Of a stretch of DNA of 64,000 bases, positions 17,989 through 25,853 are shown piece by piece. Under the pieces are notes generated by a model. The model worked only from the letters and a program-made list of their open reading frames with translations. It had not been told where the DNA came from and made no database searches. Positions within the stretch are counted from its first letter, which is position 1. Each line of letters begins with the position of its first letter. The stretch comes from Parvibaculum sp049671045 (lineage in GTDB: Bacteria > Pseudomonadota > Alphaproteobacteria > Parvibaculales > Parvibaculaceae). The DNA lies in contig NZ_JBATUH010000018.1 in assembly GCF_049671045.1 (NCBI RefSeq), positions 1-64,000 on the forward strand. Direction: 5' to 3'. Position numbers and translations under genes: made by a program.

Positions 17989-18483
17989 GGGACCAGTTCG
18001 GGGGCTCCGTATAGGACGGTTGTGCGCCGCGATCAAGCATAAAGACGGTAAACCGGCAACTCCGCGCGCCGCCTGCCGACGTTCGCCCGCGGCCACGCCC
18101 TAGCGCGAAGGCGATCGGGCTACCGGCCATAGGGTGCCTGCCCTAAATCCTTGCCCTGCGCTGCGGCAAACCGGCGCAGCAAAAGAGTGTGCCTATTCAT
18201 GATTTTGAGAAATGATCAAATTTTCCTTTTATAATCAATATCTTGTGAAAAATTCTGTTGTCGGCACCCAGTCCATAGAAATATTGCGACGCAGCATTTT
18301 AGATTTGACATTTTGTCACGAAAGGCCGATACAGGCCTCAGAAAGGCTGATCGATCTCCTCCCCGATCGAAGACTTTCAGTAGTTGCCGCCCGCGCCCTC
18401 CTCCCTCCTCCCCCCGGCGCGGGCGGCACCCTCCCCCTCCCCGGAATTGAAGTGATCGCCAGGCTCGTTGCGCCCGCCGCGCG
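17989..18483. other. Gene-free stretch between tRNA-Glu and the JAMM gene
   Basis: These 495 bases hold no supportable gene. The part next to the tRNA holds its promoter. At about 18190-18330 the composition drops sharply to AT-rich sequence in an otherwise GC-rich window. At 18397-18441 there is a polypyrimidine tract (runs of C, so runs of G on the minus strand), which lies just past the stop of the minus-strand JAMM gene. An open frame of 95 codons at 18212-18499 has no similarity that I recognise and no good start context. Confidence 0.6.
18008..18036 (-). promoter_or_regulatory. Sigma-70-type promoter for tRNA-Glu
   Basis: On the minus strand TTGATC (18036-18031) and TATACG (18013-18008) are spaced 17 bases apart. 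They lie 20 bases before the tRNA 5' end, which would give a leader of about 12 bases. The position and spacing fit a housekeeping promoter. Confidence 0.65.
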
Positions 18484-18954
18484 TCAGCCTTCGATATGAA
18501 GCCGCAACGGCCGGAAGCGGCGTGCCGCCCCATCCCCGAGCCGCAGGAAGGCCCGCATCGTCACCCGCCCGGTGCGCTGCTCCGGCGCCGCGATCAGCGT
18601 GACGAGCCCGACCTCATGCGCGCCAGCGAGATCGGCGCCCGAAGGGCTCGCGACCCCGAGCGGATGGGAGTGAAAATAACCCACGACCCGCTCGCGCAGT
18701 CTTTTGTGCCGCCCTTCCCTCAGCGTGCGCTGGAGCGTGAAGAGAACGGCCGGATCAATCTCGAAATGCCGCATGCGCAGCCGCTTCGGCAGCACATTCG
18801 CCGCCGTCACGGCATGCGCGACATGCACGCGCCCGGCGCGTCTGGTGCCGACCAGAACGCCGCAGCATTCTTCCGGAAAACACTTGAGCGCGTGTGCGGC
18901 AATGCGGTTGTAGGCGGCCCGGCCGATCGTCAGCGCGGCGAGCCCCGCCGTCAT
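18484..18954 (-). CDS. JAMM/MPN (M67 family) metallopeptidase
   Basis: The 156-residue protein is a single JAB1/MPN domain. The catalytic glutamate is in PEECCGVLVG (about residue 28) and the zinc motif is HSHPLGVASPSGADL (HSHP-x7-S-x2-D) near residues 93-107, so the active site looks intact. Bacterial members cleave isopeptide or peptide bonds, for example in cysteine or cofactor synthesis with small ubiquitin-like sulfur carriers, but no such partner gene is nearby. Its start overlaps the stop of the upstream membrane-protein gene by four bases (18951-18954), implying coupling. Substrate unknown. Confidence 0.85.
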   Translation of the reverse strand: MTAGLAALTIGRAAYNRIAAHALKCFPEECCGVLVGTRRAGRVHVAHAVTAANVLPKRLRMRHFEIDPAVLFTLQRTLREGRHKRLRERVVGYFHSHPLGVASPSGADLAGAHEVGLVTLIAAPEQRTGRVTMRAFLRLGDGAARRFRPLRLHIEG

Positions 18955-19358
18955 CGGCCCTGATTCTCCGCGAAGTCGCTGAGGGGCCGCAGGCGAATCC
19001 GCCCAAGCTCGACACCGGTCTTGGTACTGACGATGATGATCTCTTCCTGCGCGGCCGCGCCCTGCTTCGTCGTCACCGTGTGAATGGCGATCCTGTCATC
19101 GGCCATGACGAGGCTCTTCACGCTCTCGCCAGGCGCCACGTGAATGTCGCTGACGCCGAAGCGCCCGCCGATTCCCACCCTCGGCTCCGTGGCCGCGGGC
19201 TGGGAGGCACGCTTCATCACCACCACGGCCACAAAGATAATCCCCGCCACCAGAATGAGCCCCATGGTGACGAGCAGCATGATGGCCGCCTTGACGCCAT
19301 TGGAAAGGGGCGGCTTTGGCCGTTCCACGGAAGCGGGCGCGGCGGTATCCTCAGACAT
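18951..19358 (-). CDS. Single-helix membrane protein, DUF6476-like
   Basis: The 135-residue protein has a proline-rich N-terminus, one membrane helix (about residues 22-49, VKAAIMLLVTMGLILVAGIIFVAVVV) and a periplasmic beta-rich domain (VSDIHVAPGESVKSLVMADDRIAI...GVELGRIRL). From memory this resembles the alphaproteobacterial DUF6476 group found beside rluD. Function is unknown. It is coupled to the JAMM protease gene downstream and divergent from rluD, so the two products may act together at the membrane. Confidence 0.7.
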   Translation of the reverse strand: MSEDTAAPASVERPKPPLSNGVKAAIMLLVTMGLILVAGIIFVAVVVMKRASQPAATEPRVGIGGRFGVSDIHVAPGESVKSLVMADDRIAIHTVTTKQGAAAQEEIIIVSTKTGVELGRIRLRPLSDFAENQGR

Positions 19359-19390
19359 TTAGTCCTCACTCGACAGAATGGGCGAAAGTT

Positions 19391-20398
19391 TTGGCCAGCC
19401 AATGCCATGCCGTGACGGTGCCGCCGGAAGCAGGCGGCACCCGTCTCGACAAGTATCTCACGGAAGCGCTCGCCGACAAGGCTGAAGCCCTCTCCCGCGC
19501 GCGACTGAAGGCGCTGATCGATGACGGCCATGTGGCGATCGACGCGCCTGCGGGCGCGCGCGCCCTGGCCGATGCGTCCTATCGCGTGAAACCGGGCGAG
19601 CGCTTCATCGTCACCGTGCCGGCCGCCGTCGCGGCCGCGCCCGAGGCGCAGGCCATTCCACTCGACATCGTTTACGAGGATGACGATCTCATCGTCGTCA
19701 TGAAGCCCGCGGGCCTCGTCGTCCACCCAGCCGCCGGGAATCCCGACATGACGCTCGTGAACGCGCTCATCGCCCATTGCGGCGACAGCCTTTCCGGCAT
19801 TGGCGGCGAGAAGCGGCCCGGCATCGTCCATCGCCTCGACAAGGACACGTCGGGCCTCATGGTCGTGGCGAAGAACGATCGCGCGCATCAGGCGCTCGCC
19901 GCGCAATTCGCCTCGCATGGGCGGGACGGAAAGCTCACCCGCGCCTATACCGCGCTCGTCTGGGGTGTGCCCCAGCCAAGGAGGGGAACCATCGAGGCCA
20001 ATATCGCCCGCTCGCCGCGCAACCGCGCCAAGATGGCGACAGCGCACAAGGCAGGACGCGAGGCGATCACGCATTATCAGGTGAAGGAGGTTTATGGCGA
20101 CGGCCTCGTGTCGCTCGTCGAATGCCGCCTCGAAACCGGCCGGACACACCAGATCCGCGTTCACATGACCTCGATCGGCCACCCCCTGCTGGGCGATGCG
20201 ACTTATGGCGGTGCCCAGAAGACGCGAAAATCGAAGCTCTCGCCCGAGGCCAGGGCTGCGCTCGAAAGGCTCGGCCGGCAGGCGCTTCACGCCCATCACC
20301 TCGGATTCGAGCACCCGACGACCGGAAAAAGACTCAGATTTGACGCATCCTTACCTAGCGACATTAATGACTTGATACACAGTTTGGAATTGATATAA
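19391..20398 (+). CDS. rluD: 23S rRNA pseudouridine synthase, RluD type
   Basis: RluD converts uridines of helix 69 in 23S rRNA (1911, 1915, 1917 in E. coli numbering) to pseudouridine. The product has an N-terminal S4 domain (RLDKYLTEAL...LSRARLKALIDDGHV), IVYEDDDLIVVMKPAGLVVHP, the catalytic motif HRLDKDTSGLMVVAKN with the active aspartate, and LVECRLETGRTHQIRVH. The start is uncertain: TTG 19391 gives about 335 residues, with GTG 19412 and 19418 as alternatives; the frame is open to 19316 but that would overlap the divergent gene. Confidence 0.92.
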   Translation: MASQCHAVTVPPEAGGTRLDKYLTEALADKAEALSRARLKALIDDGHVAIDAPAGARALADASYRVKPGERFIVTVPAAVAAAPEAQAIPLDIVYEDDDLIVVMKPAGLVVHPAAGNPDMTLVNALIAHCGDSLSGIGGEKRPGIVHRLDKDTSGLMVVAKNDRAHQALAAQFASHGRDGKLTRAYTALVWGVPQPRRGTIEANIARSPRNRAKMATAHKAGREAITHYQVKEVYGDGLVSLVECRLETGRTHQIRVHMTSIGHPLLGDATYGGAQKTRKSKLSPEARAALERLGRQALHAHHLGFEHPTTGKRLRFDASLPSDINDLIHSLELI

Positions 20399-20399
20399 T
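20372..20399 (+). promoter_or_regulatory. Near-consensus sigma-70 promoter ahead of rpoH
   Basis: TTGATA (20372-20377) and a perfect TATAAT (20394-20399) are spaced 16 bases apart, overlapping the last codons of rluD. The next gene, rpoH, starts 184 bases downstream, so the transcript would carry a long leader. Such a leader could host temperature-responsive structure, as in E. coli rpoH, but I cannot fold it here. Confidence 0.6.
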
Positions 20400-20583
20400 C
20401 TCATTCCATGGCGGTCCTTTTTTGGCCCGAATCCGCGCCTATATAGGGGCAGATATCCGACCGGCCCGCTCCGGAATTCGCGGACCGGCACCGGCCTAAG
20501 GGGGCCGCCTGGAAGCGACGGCGAACCGACGGATCTGAATTCTTCCGCCGTACGTATCCATTCCGTTATCGAGGGGTATGCAC

Positions 20584-21486
20584 ATGTCCAAGCTCATGCC
20601 AGCGCCAAGCCCGGAAGCGTCGCTCTCCCGCTATCTGCAGGAGATCCGCAAGTTTCCGATGCTCGAGCCGCAGGAAGAGTACATGCTCGCCAAACGCTGG
20701 CGCGAGCATGAGGACGCCGAAGCGGCCCACAAGATGGTGACGAGCCATTTGCGTCTCGTGGCGAAGATCGCCATGGGCTATCGCGGCTATGGCCTTCCCA
20801 TCGGCGAAGTGATTTCCGAGGGCAATGTCGGCCTCATGCAGGCGGTCAAGCGCTTCGATCCCGAAAAGGGCTTCCGTCTCGCGACCTATGCCATGTGGTG
20901 GATTCGCGCCTCGATCCAGGAATACATCCTGCGCTCCTGGTCGCTGGTGAAGATGGGCACGACCGCGGCGCAGAAGAAGCTCTTCTTCAACCTGCGCAAG
21001 GTGAAGGGCCAGATTCAGGCGATCGAGGACGGCGATCTGCACCCGGATCAGGTGACGCAGATCGCCGACCGTCTGGGCGTCACGGAGGCCGAGGTCATCT
21101 CCATGAACCGGCGCCTCTCGGGCCCCGACAATTCGCTCAACGCGCCGCTGCGCCAGGATTCGGAAGGCGGCGAATGGCAGGACTGGCTGGTCGACGAAAC
21201 GGCCGATCAGGAAACCGCGCTCGGCGAGCGTCAGGAACTGAGCGTGCGTCAGGAAATGCTGGCCGAGGCCATGCAGACCCTGAACGAGCGCGAAATGCAC
21301 ATCCTGACCGAGCGCCGCCTGAAGGACGAGCCCGCGACGCTCGAGGATCTGAGCCAGGAATATGGCATCAGCCGCGAGCGCGTGCGCCAGATCGAGGTGC
21401 GCGCCTTCGAGAAGCTGCAAAAGGCCATGCGCGCCGCGATGCGCGACCAGGCGGATGCGCGCAAGGAGGCGATGGCCAACGTCTGA
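20584..21486 (+). CDS. rpoH: Heat-shock sigma factor RpoH (sigma-32)
   Basis: RpoH directs RNA polymerase to heat-shock promoters. The 300-residue product has the RpoH core: SRYLQEIRKFPMLEPQEEYMLAKRW (region 1.2), SHLRLVAKIAMGYRGYGLPIGEVISEGNVGLMQAVKRF (2.1), ATYAMWWIRASIQEYILRSWSLVKMGTT (2.3-2.4), the RpoH-box type segment QKKLFFNLRK, and region 4.2 LSQEYGISRERVRQIEVRAFEKLQ. ATG 20584 is chosen because GAGGGG at 20571-20576 is seven bases before it; ATG 20578 is too close. An Hsp20 gene with a sigma-32-like promoter lies at 29.2 kb in the same window. Confidence 0.95.
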   Translation: MSKLMPAPSPEASLSRYLQEIRKFPMLEPQEEYMLAKRWREHEDAEAAHKMVTSHLRLVAKIAMGYRGYGLPIGEVISEGNVGLMQAVKRFDPEKGFRLATYAMWWIRASIQEYILRSWSLVKMGTTAAQKKLFFNLRKVKGQIQAIEDGDLHPDQVTQIADRLGVTEAEVISMNRRLSGPDNSLNAPLRQDSEGGEWQDWLVDETADQETALGERQELSVRQEMLAEAMQTLNEREMHILTERRLKDEPATLEDLSQEYGISRERVRQIEVRAFEKLQKAMRAAMRDQADARKEAMANV

Positions 21487-21512
21487 TCGCTCTGCACACG
21501 GACGAAACTGGA

Positions 21513-21538
21513 AAGGCCGCCCCGAGGGGCGGCCTTTT
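21513..21538 (+). terminator. Rho-independent terminator after rpoH
   Basis: An 11-bp stem (AAGGCCGCCCC at 21513-21523 with GGGGCGGCCTT at 21526-21536) with a two-base GA loop and a T-run lies 26 bases after the rpoH stop. It may also end transcription of the convergent msrA. Confidence 0.9.
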
Positions 21539-21560
21539 CTCTGTCTTGCGTCCGGAAAAT

Positions 21561-22217
21561 CTAGTCCGCCGCGATGCCCGTTCCGATGGGGCACGAAACG
21601 CCCGTGCCGCCAAGGCCGCAATAGCCATTGGGGCTCTTCGCGAGATATTGCTGGTGATAATCCTCGGCGAAATAGAATTCGGGCGCGTCGAGAATTTCGG
21701 TAGTGATGGCGCCGTAGCCCTGCGCGGCAAGCGCGCGCTCAAAGGCCGCCTTCGAGGCTTCGGCCGCCTTGCGCTGCGCCTCGCCGAAGACATAGATGCC
21801 GGAGCGATACTGCGTGCCGATATCGTTGCCCTGACGCATGCCTTGCGTGGGGTCGTGGCTCTCCCAGAAGATCTTGAGCAGCATCTCGTAGGAGAGTTTC
21901 TTCGGATCGTAGACGATGAAGACGACCTCGTTGTGTCCCGTCCGCCCGGTGCAGACTTCCTCATAGGTCGGGTTCGGCGTGTAGCCGGCCGCATATCCCG
22001 CCGCGGTCACGAGAACGCCGGGCACCTGCCAGAATTTCCGCTCCGCGCCCCAGAAGCAGCCAAGGCCGAACATCGCCTTCCCGCTGCCCTCGGGATAAGG
22101 CCCCTTGAGCGGCGCGCCATTGATGAAGTGCCGCTCCGCCGTTCCAAGCGGCGCATCGCGGCCCGGAAGCGCCTCTTCCGGCGCGGGCATCTCGATCTTC
22201 TTGCGCAGACTGAACAT
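21561..22217 (-). CDS. msrA: Peptide methionine sulfoxide reductase MsrA
   Basis: MsrA reduces the S-form of methionine sulfoxide in oxidised proteins. The 218-residue product has the catalytic GCFWGAERKFW (cysteine at about residue 54), GYAAGYTPNPTYEEVCTGRTGHNEVV, HDPTQGMRQGNDIGTQYRSGIY and a C-terminal GYCGLGGTGVSCPIG region with resolving cysteines. An N-terminal extension of about 45 residues precedes the domain without a signal peptide. ATG 22217 follows an AGGAGG-type site. It is convergent with rpoH. Confidence 0.95.
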   Translation of the reverse strand: MFSLRKKIEMPAPEEALPGRDAPLGTAERHFINGAPLKGPYPEGSGKAMFGLGCFWGAERKFWQVPGVLVTAAGYAAGYTPNPTYEEVCTGRTGHNEVVFIVYDPKKLSYEMLLKIFWESHDPTQGMRQGNDIGTQYRSGIYVFGEAQRKAAEASKAAFERALAAQGYGAITTEILDAPEFYFAEDYHQQYLAKSPNGYCGLGGTGVSCPIGTGIAAD

Positions 22218-22295
22218 GCTGTCCTCCTTGGAGGTGAAATTTTCCTGTGGGCGATCCTACGCCGCCGCGCGCGCCCTGTCAGGCGTCGCAACGGA

Positions 22296-23261
22296 TCACA
22301 AAGGCGCGATCCGCCCGGCGAAGCCGTCAAAGGCCGCCCAGAACTGCGCCCGAAGATCGTCGCGCTCGATCAGGATTTCGTGGCGCGCGCCTGCAATTTC
22401 GGCGAGGCGGGCATCGGGCAGGCCCGACGCGGCGGCATGAAGCGCCCGGCCGTCGATCAGCGCGTCTTCCGCCGCCAGCGCGATCAGGATCGGCGTTTCG
22501 ATCCCGCCAAGAAAGGCGGGCGCCGCCGTCACATCCATGCTGCGAAAGGCGGCCGCGAGCCAGCCGAGCGTCGCCGAGCCGAGGCCAAGCCGCCCATCGG
22601 CGCGGATCATGGCCTGATAGGCCGCATAGCGCCGTTCGTCATGGGTGAGAACATTGCGCGCGAAAGCCACCTCGTCCGCCGCCTTCGCATTGCCGCCCGG
22701 AACATAACGCGGCCCGAGCCCGGCCGCCGCACCGCAAACGGCGATCGCCCGCGTCAGCGCGCTCGCCGCCGCGCCCGAAAATCGCAAGCCCAGCATGGGC
22801 GCCGAAAGCGCGAGCCCCGAAAACCAGTCCGGACGGTCATGCGCGGCGCGCAGCAGAATGTTTCCGCCCATCGAATGGGCAAGCGCGATCCAAGGCTTCG
22901 GAAATGCGGGCGCGACCTCGGTCATGAAGGCCGCAAGATCGCGGCCGAAGCTCGTGAAGTCGTCGACATGCCCCTTGCGCGGATCGGCAAGCAGCCGGTC
23001 GGAAAGCCCCTGTCCCCGCCAGTCGAGCGTGGCGACGGCAAAGCCCCGGCCGATAAGCTCGCCGGCTACCTCGAAATATTTTTCGGCAAACTCCGTGCGC
23101 CCGCCGAAAAGGAATACCGTGCCCCGGCAGGCGGCAAGGCCCGCCGCATGCGGCTCCCAGAGGATGGCGCGCAGCCGCACGCCGTCGCTCGCCTCGAGCC
23201 AGCGCGCATGGCCGCCAATGGGCATCGGATTGCCGGTGGTGAAAACGATGGGTGCGCTCAA
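22296..23261 (-). CDS. Alpha/beta hydrolase, monoacylglycerol lipase/PldB type
   Basis: The 321-residue product is a serine hydrolase with the pattern of bacterial lysophospholipase/monoacylglycerol lipase: GTVFLFGGRTEFAEKYFEVAGELIGRGF, ATLDWRGQGLSDR, nucleophile elbow LAHSMGGNI, and histidine in GARHEILIERDD. The start proposed is TTG 23261, which overlaps the stop of the SCP2 gene as TTGA and keeps the N-terminal segment APIVFTTGNPMPIGG that resembles the start of homologues; ATG 23225 is the fallback. The coupled SCP2 protein suggests lipid substrates. Actual substrate unknown. Confidence 0.85.
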   Translation of the reverse strand: MSAPIVFTTGNPMPIGGHARWLEASDGVRLRAILWEPHAAGLAACRGTVFLFGGRTEFAEKYFEVAGELIGRGFAVATLDWRGQGLSDRLLADPRKGHVDDFTSFGRDLAAFMTEVAPAFPKPWIALAHSMGGNILLRAAHDRPDWFSGLALSAPMLGLRFSGAAASALTRAIAVCGAAAGLGPRYVPGGNAKAADEVAFARNVLTHDERRYAAYQAMIRADGRLGLGSATLGWLAAAFRSMDVTAAPAFLGGIETPILIALAAEDALIDGRALHAAASGLPDARLAEIAGARHEILIERDDLRAQFWAAFDGFAGRIAPL

Positions 23262-23608
23262 TTCGTCCGGCCGCTCTTTCTGAGCACGATGGGCCCGAGC
23301 CGCACCGCGATGCCGACATCGCCGGAAATGCGCATCTTTCCCTGCCGGAAGGCCGTGACCTGATCGACCTCCTGGCGCAGCATGCGCAGATGAAGAAAGG
23401 GGTCGAGCTTCACCGTGCAATCGGCGGGCTCATCGCGCGTATGCACCTTGTTGGGCATCCGCCGCCCGTCGATGAAGACGACGCCCGCCTCGCCATAGTC
23501 GAATTTGAGCTTCGCGCCCAGATTTTCGCCCTCCAGGCAGGAGCGCAGAAGCGCCGCGATCTCGCCGACGATTTCGGGCGCTCTGGAAGGTGAGGAAACG
23601 ATTTTCAT
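23258..23608 (-). CDS. SCP2 sterol-binding domain protein
   Basis: The 116-residue protein consists of one SCP2-like lipid-binding domain: LGAKLKFDYGEAGVVFIDG, then PADCTVKLDPFLHLRMLRQEVDQVTAFRQGKMRISGDVG. The strand-turn pattern and KMRISGDVG are typical. Such proteins bind sterols, fatty acyl-CoAs or other lipids in the cytosol. ATG 23608 is chosen; an in-frame GTG/ATG further out at up to 23671 is possible. Its stop overlaps the start of the downstream hydrolase, so lipid binding and hydrolysis are probably linked. Confidence 0.85.
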   Translation of the reverse strand: MKIVSSPSRAPEIVGEIAALLRSCLEGENLGAKLKFDYGEAGVVFIDGRRMPNKVHTRDEPADCTVKLDPFLHLRMLRQEVDQVTAFRQGKMRISGDVGIAVRLGPIVLRKSGRTN

Positions 23609-23781
23609 GGGGCGGATGTCCGGCGCGGCATGACGTTGCGCCATATCACCACCTTGGCCGCCCGCGCTCAACAGCGATGATGCGCGAACAAATGTGGATG
23701 CCGGGGGCCAGAGCGGCGCGCTCGGAGCCGGTGGCCCCTTGATCCCGGGACGAGCCCGGGATCACGGCGTCAGACCGCCTC

Positions 23782-24129
23782 TCAGAAGCCAACCGAAATG
23801 ATGGCGCCCGTATAGGCATTGACGGTCAGCATCACCAGGCGGCCGCGATAATCGCGGCAGGGCACGCGGTAATAGTGATCATAGAAGATCGGCCGGCCGA
23901 AATGATGGTAGCGCGCCCGCTCAAGCCGCGGCCTCCAATAGCCGAAATCGCGGCGCTTCATATGACGGTAATCGTGCCTGCGATCGTAGCTGCCGCGGCC
24001 CCAGTCGCGCTTGCCATGGTCGCGATAGACGCGGCGATCGTCGTGCCGGTAATTGTCGGCCTGCGCGGCCATGGGAACCGTTGCAAAGAGCGCCGCCGCA
24101 AGGCCGGCAAGGACGAGAAACTTCTTCAT
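23782..24129 (-). CDS. Small exported Arg/His/Tyr-rich protein, function unknown
   Basis: The 115-residue protein has a clear signal peptide (MKKFLVLAGLAAALFATVPMAAQA, about residues 1-24). The mature part is unusually rich in arginine, histidine, tyrosine and aspartate (NYRHDDRRVYRDHGKRDWG, RRHDYRHMKRRDFGYWRP), ending in a short hydrophobic beta-like tail (LVMLTVNAYTGAIISVGF). The composition recalls small metal-binding or envelope-stress proteins, but I recognise no family. It has its own GGAGGC-type ribosome-binding site and stands alone upstream of the ABC transporter operon's 3' end. Confidence 0.75.
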   Translation of the reverse strand: MKKFLVLAGLAAALFATVPMAAQADNYRHDDRRVYRDHGKRDWGRGSYDRRHDYRHMKRRDFGYWRPRLERARYHHFGRPIFYDHYYRVPCRDYRGRLVMLTVNAYTGAIISVGF

Positions 24130-24252
24130 GGGCTGCCTCCTTGGCAAATCGAACCGGGTATCGATCCGTTGAGGCAGAGAATGCGCGATGGCGGCTGAAC
24201 CCATACTGGCCCGACCGTTCATCGCCTGTTCAGCTTTCAGCGGCGCGGCCGA

Positions 24253-25113
24253 TCAACCGCCAAGAAAGAGCCGGCCGACTTCCGGATTTTCCAGAAGCTC
24301 TGCTCCCTTGCCAGCCAGCGCGACGCGGCCTGAAACCATTACATAGCCGAGATCGGCGAATTCGAGCCCCCTGCGTGCGTTCTGCTCGACCATGACGATG
24401 GTCTTGCCCTGCTCGTCGCGCAGCTCGGTGAGAATTTCGAACACCATGTCGATCATGCGCGGCTCGAGCCCGATGGAGGGTTCGTCGACCAGCAGGATGT
24501 CCGGGTCCATGATGAGCGCGCGGCTGATCTCGAGTAGCCGCCGCTCGCCGCCGGAGAGCACGCCCGCCCGCTCCCGCCGCCGCTTCGCGAGCCGCTCGTA
24601 ACGCGCGAAGACCCGCTCCGCCGCTTCATGCGCCGCCCGCCCGTCGGCGAGAAGATAGCCGCCCATCAGGAGGTTTTCTTCCACCGTCATGTCGGGAAAG
24701 ATCGAATTGTCCTGAAGGATATAGGCGATGCCCGCATCCTTCAGCCTCGCGCTCGATGAGAGGCGCGTTACGTCGCGGTCCTGCGCGATGACCGCGCCCG
24801 CCGTGATCCTCGTGAAGCCGAAGATCGAATGAAGCACGGTCGACTTTCCCGCGCCGTTCGGGCCTACAAGGCAGAGCCCCTGCCCTCGCGCTACCGCAAG
24901 GTCGATCCCGTGCAGGATCTCCATCGCGCCATAGCCAGCATGGAGCCCTCGAAGCTCGAGCACCGGCTCGCCGCTCGCAAGCGCAAGAAGCTCCTCCCGC
25001 GCAACCGCCTGCCCCAGCGCCTCGGCCTCGCGCGCGATGTCGGCGACCGAAAGCGCCGGCGCGATGCCGCCCTCGCCATAACCACCCGCCCGTTTGCGAT
25101 CGCCCACCATCAT
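24253..25113 (-). CDS. livF: Branched-chain amino-acid-type ABC transporter ATPase LivF
   Basis: LivF is one of the two ATPases of HAAT-family importers. The product has Walker A GPNGAGKST, the Q-loop region YILQDNSIFPDMTVEENL, signature LSGGERRLLEISRAL, Walker B ILLVDEPSIGL and switch histidine region replaced by VMVEQNARRGLE, the usual LivF form. At 286 residues it carries about 50 extra N-terminal residues (acidic, alanine-rich, IAREAEALGQAVAREELLAL) compared with a typical 235-residue LivF. It overlaps livG by four bases and is the last gene of a five-gene operon. Confidence 0.92.
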   Translation of the reverse strand: MMVGDRKRAGGYGEGGIAPALSVADIAREAEALGQAVAREELLALASGEPVLELRGLHAGYGAMEILHGIDLAVARGQGLCLVGPNGAGKSTVLHSIFGFTRITAGAVIAQDRDVTRLSSSARLKDAGIAYILQDNSIFPDMTVEENLLMGGYLLADGRAAHEAAERVFARYERLAKRRRERAGVLSGGERRLLEISRALIMDPDILLVDEPSIGLEPRMIDMVFEILTELRDEQGKTIVMVEQNARRGLEFADLGYVMVSGRVALAGKGAELLENPEVGRLFLGG

Positions 25114-25853
25114 TGCGCTCCGAGATAGGCATCGAGCACGCGCGCATCGCCACGTATCTCGTCCGGCGTGCCCTCGGCGAGCACGCGCCCATGCGCGAGA
25201 CAGGTGATGCGCGAAGCAAGGTTCATGATGACGCGCATATTGTGCTCGATAACGAGCAGCGTGATGCCGAATTCCTCATTGGCCTTTCTCAGCCGGTCGA
25301 TGAGCCCGTTGATGAGCGTGGGATTGATGCCGGCGGTCGGCTCGTCGAGAAGCAGAATCTTCGGCTCGCTCATCAGCGCCATGGCGAATTCGAGCAGCTT
25401 CTGCTGGCCGAAGCTCAGGCTCCCCGCCTTATGGTGCCGCTTTTCATGTAGGCCGACAAAGGCGAGCAGTTCCTCCGCGTGCTGATCGAGGCCGCGCGGA
25501 CGCGGGCGCAAGAGCGCCAGCACACCGCCATGCGCATCGCGCGAACTGATCTGCATGTTCTCCATGGCGCTCATCTCGCCATAGACATGCGTCTGCTGAT
25601 AGGTCCTGACGAGGCCCGCGCGGGCGATCGGGCCGACGCGGAGGCTCGAGATCGGCCTGCCCTCGAACAGGATCTCGCCCCCATCGACCGGAAAGGCGCC
25701 AGTGATGCAGCCGAAAAGCGTCGTCTTGCCGGAGCCGTTGGGGCCGATGAGACCGGCGATCTCGCCCGCTTTCACGGCGAGCGACACATCGTCATTGGCG
25801 ACCACGCCACCAAAGCGCTTCGTCACATTGCGGACTTCGAGGAGCGGGCTCAT
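25110..25853 (-). CDS. livG: Branched-chain amino-acid-type ABC transporter ATPase LivG
   Basis: The 247-residue ATPase has Walker A GPNGSGKTTL (about residues 38-47), YQQTHVYGEMSAMENMQI, signature-region LSFGQQKLLEFAMAL and Walker B KILLLDEPTAGINPTL, then LLVIEHNMRVIMNLASRITCLAHG. The length and motifs are those of LivG. It overlaps livM (25850-25853) and livF (25110-25113) by four bases each, so the operon is tightly coupled. Confidence 0.94.
   Translation of the reverse strand: MSPLLEVRNVTKRFGGVVANDDVSLAVKAGEIAGLIGPNGSGKTTLFGCITGAFPVDGGEILFEGRPISSLRVGPIARAGLVRTYQQTHVYGEMSAMENMQISSRDAHGGVLALLRPRPRGLDQHAEELLAFVGLHEKRHHKAGSLSFGQQKLLEFAMALMSEPKILLLDEPTAGINPTLINGLIDRLRKANEEFGITLLVIEHNMRVIMNLASRITCLAHGRVLAEGTPDEIRGDARVLDAYLGAQ

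Noticed and set aside
18212..18499. 95-codon frame in the AT-rich stretch after tRNA-Glu
   Set aside because: No ribosome-binding site, no family similarity, and it runs into the end of the JAMM gene; the second half is only the polypyrimidine tract.
20895..23363. Open frame of about 820 codons on the plus strand across rpoH, msrA and the hydrolase
   Set aside because: It overlaps three well-supported genes in other frames and has biased arginine/alanine-rich composition.
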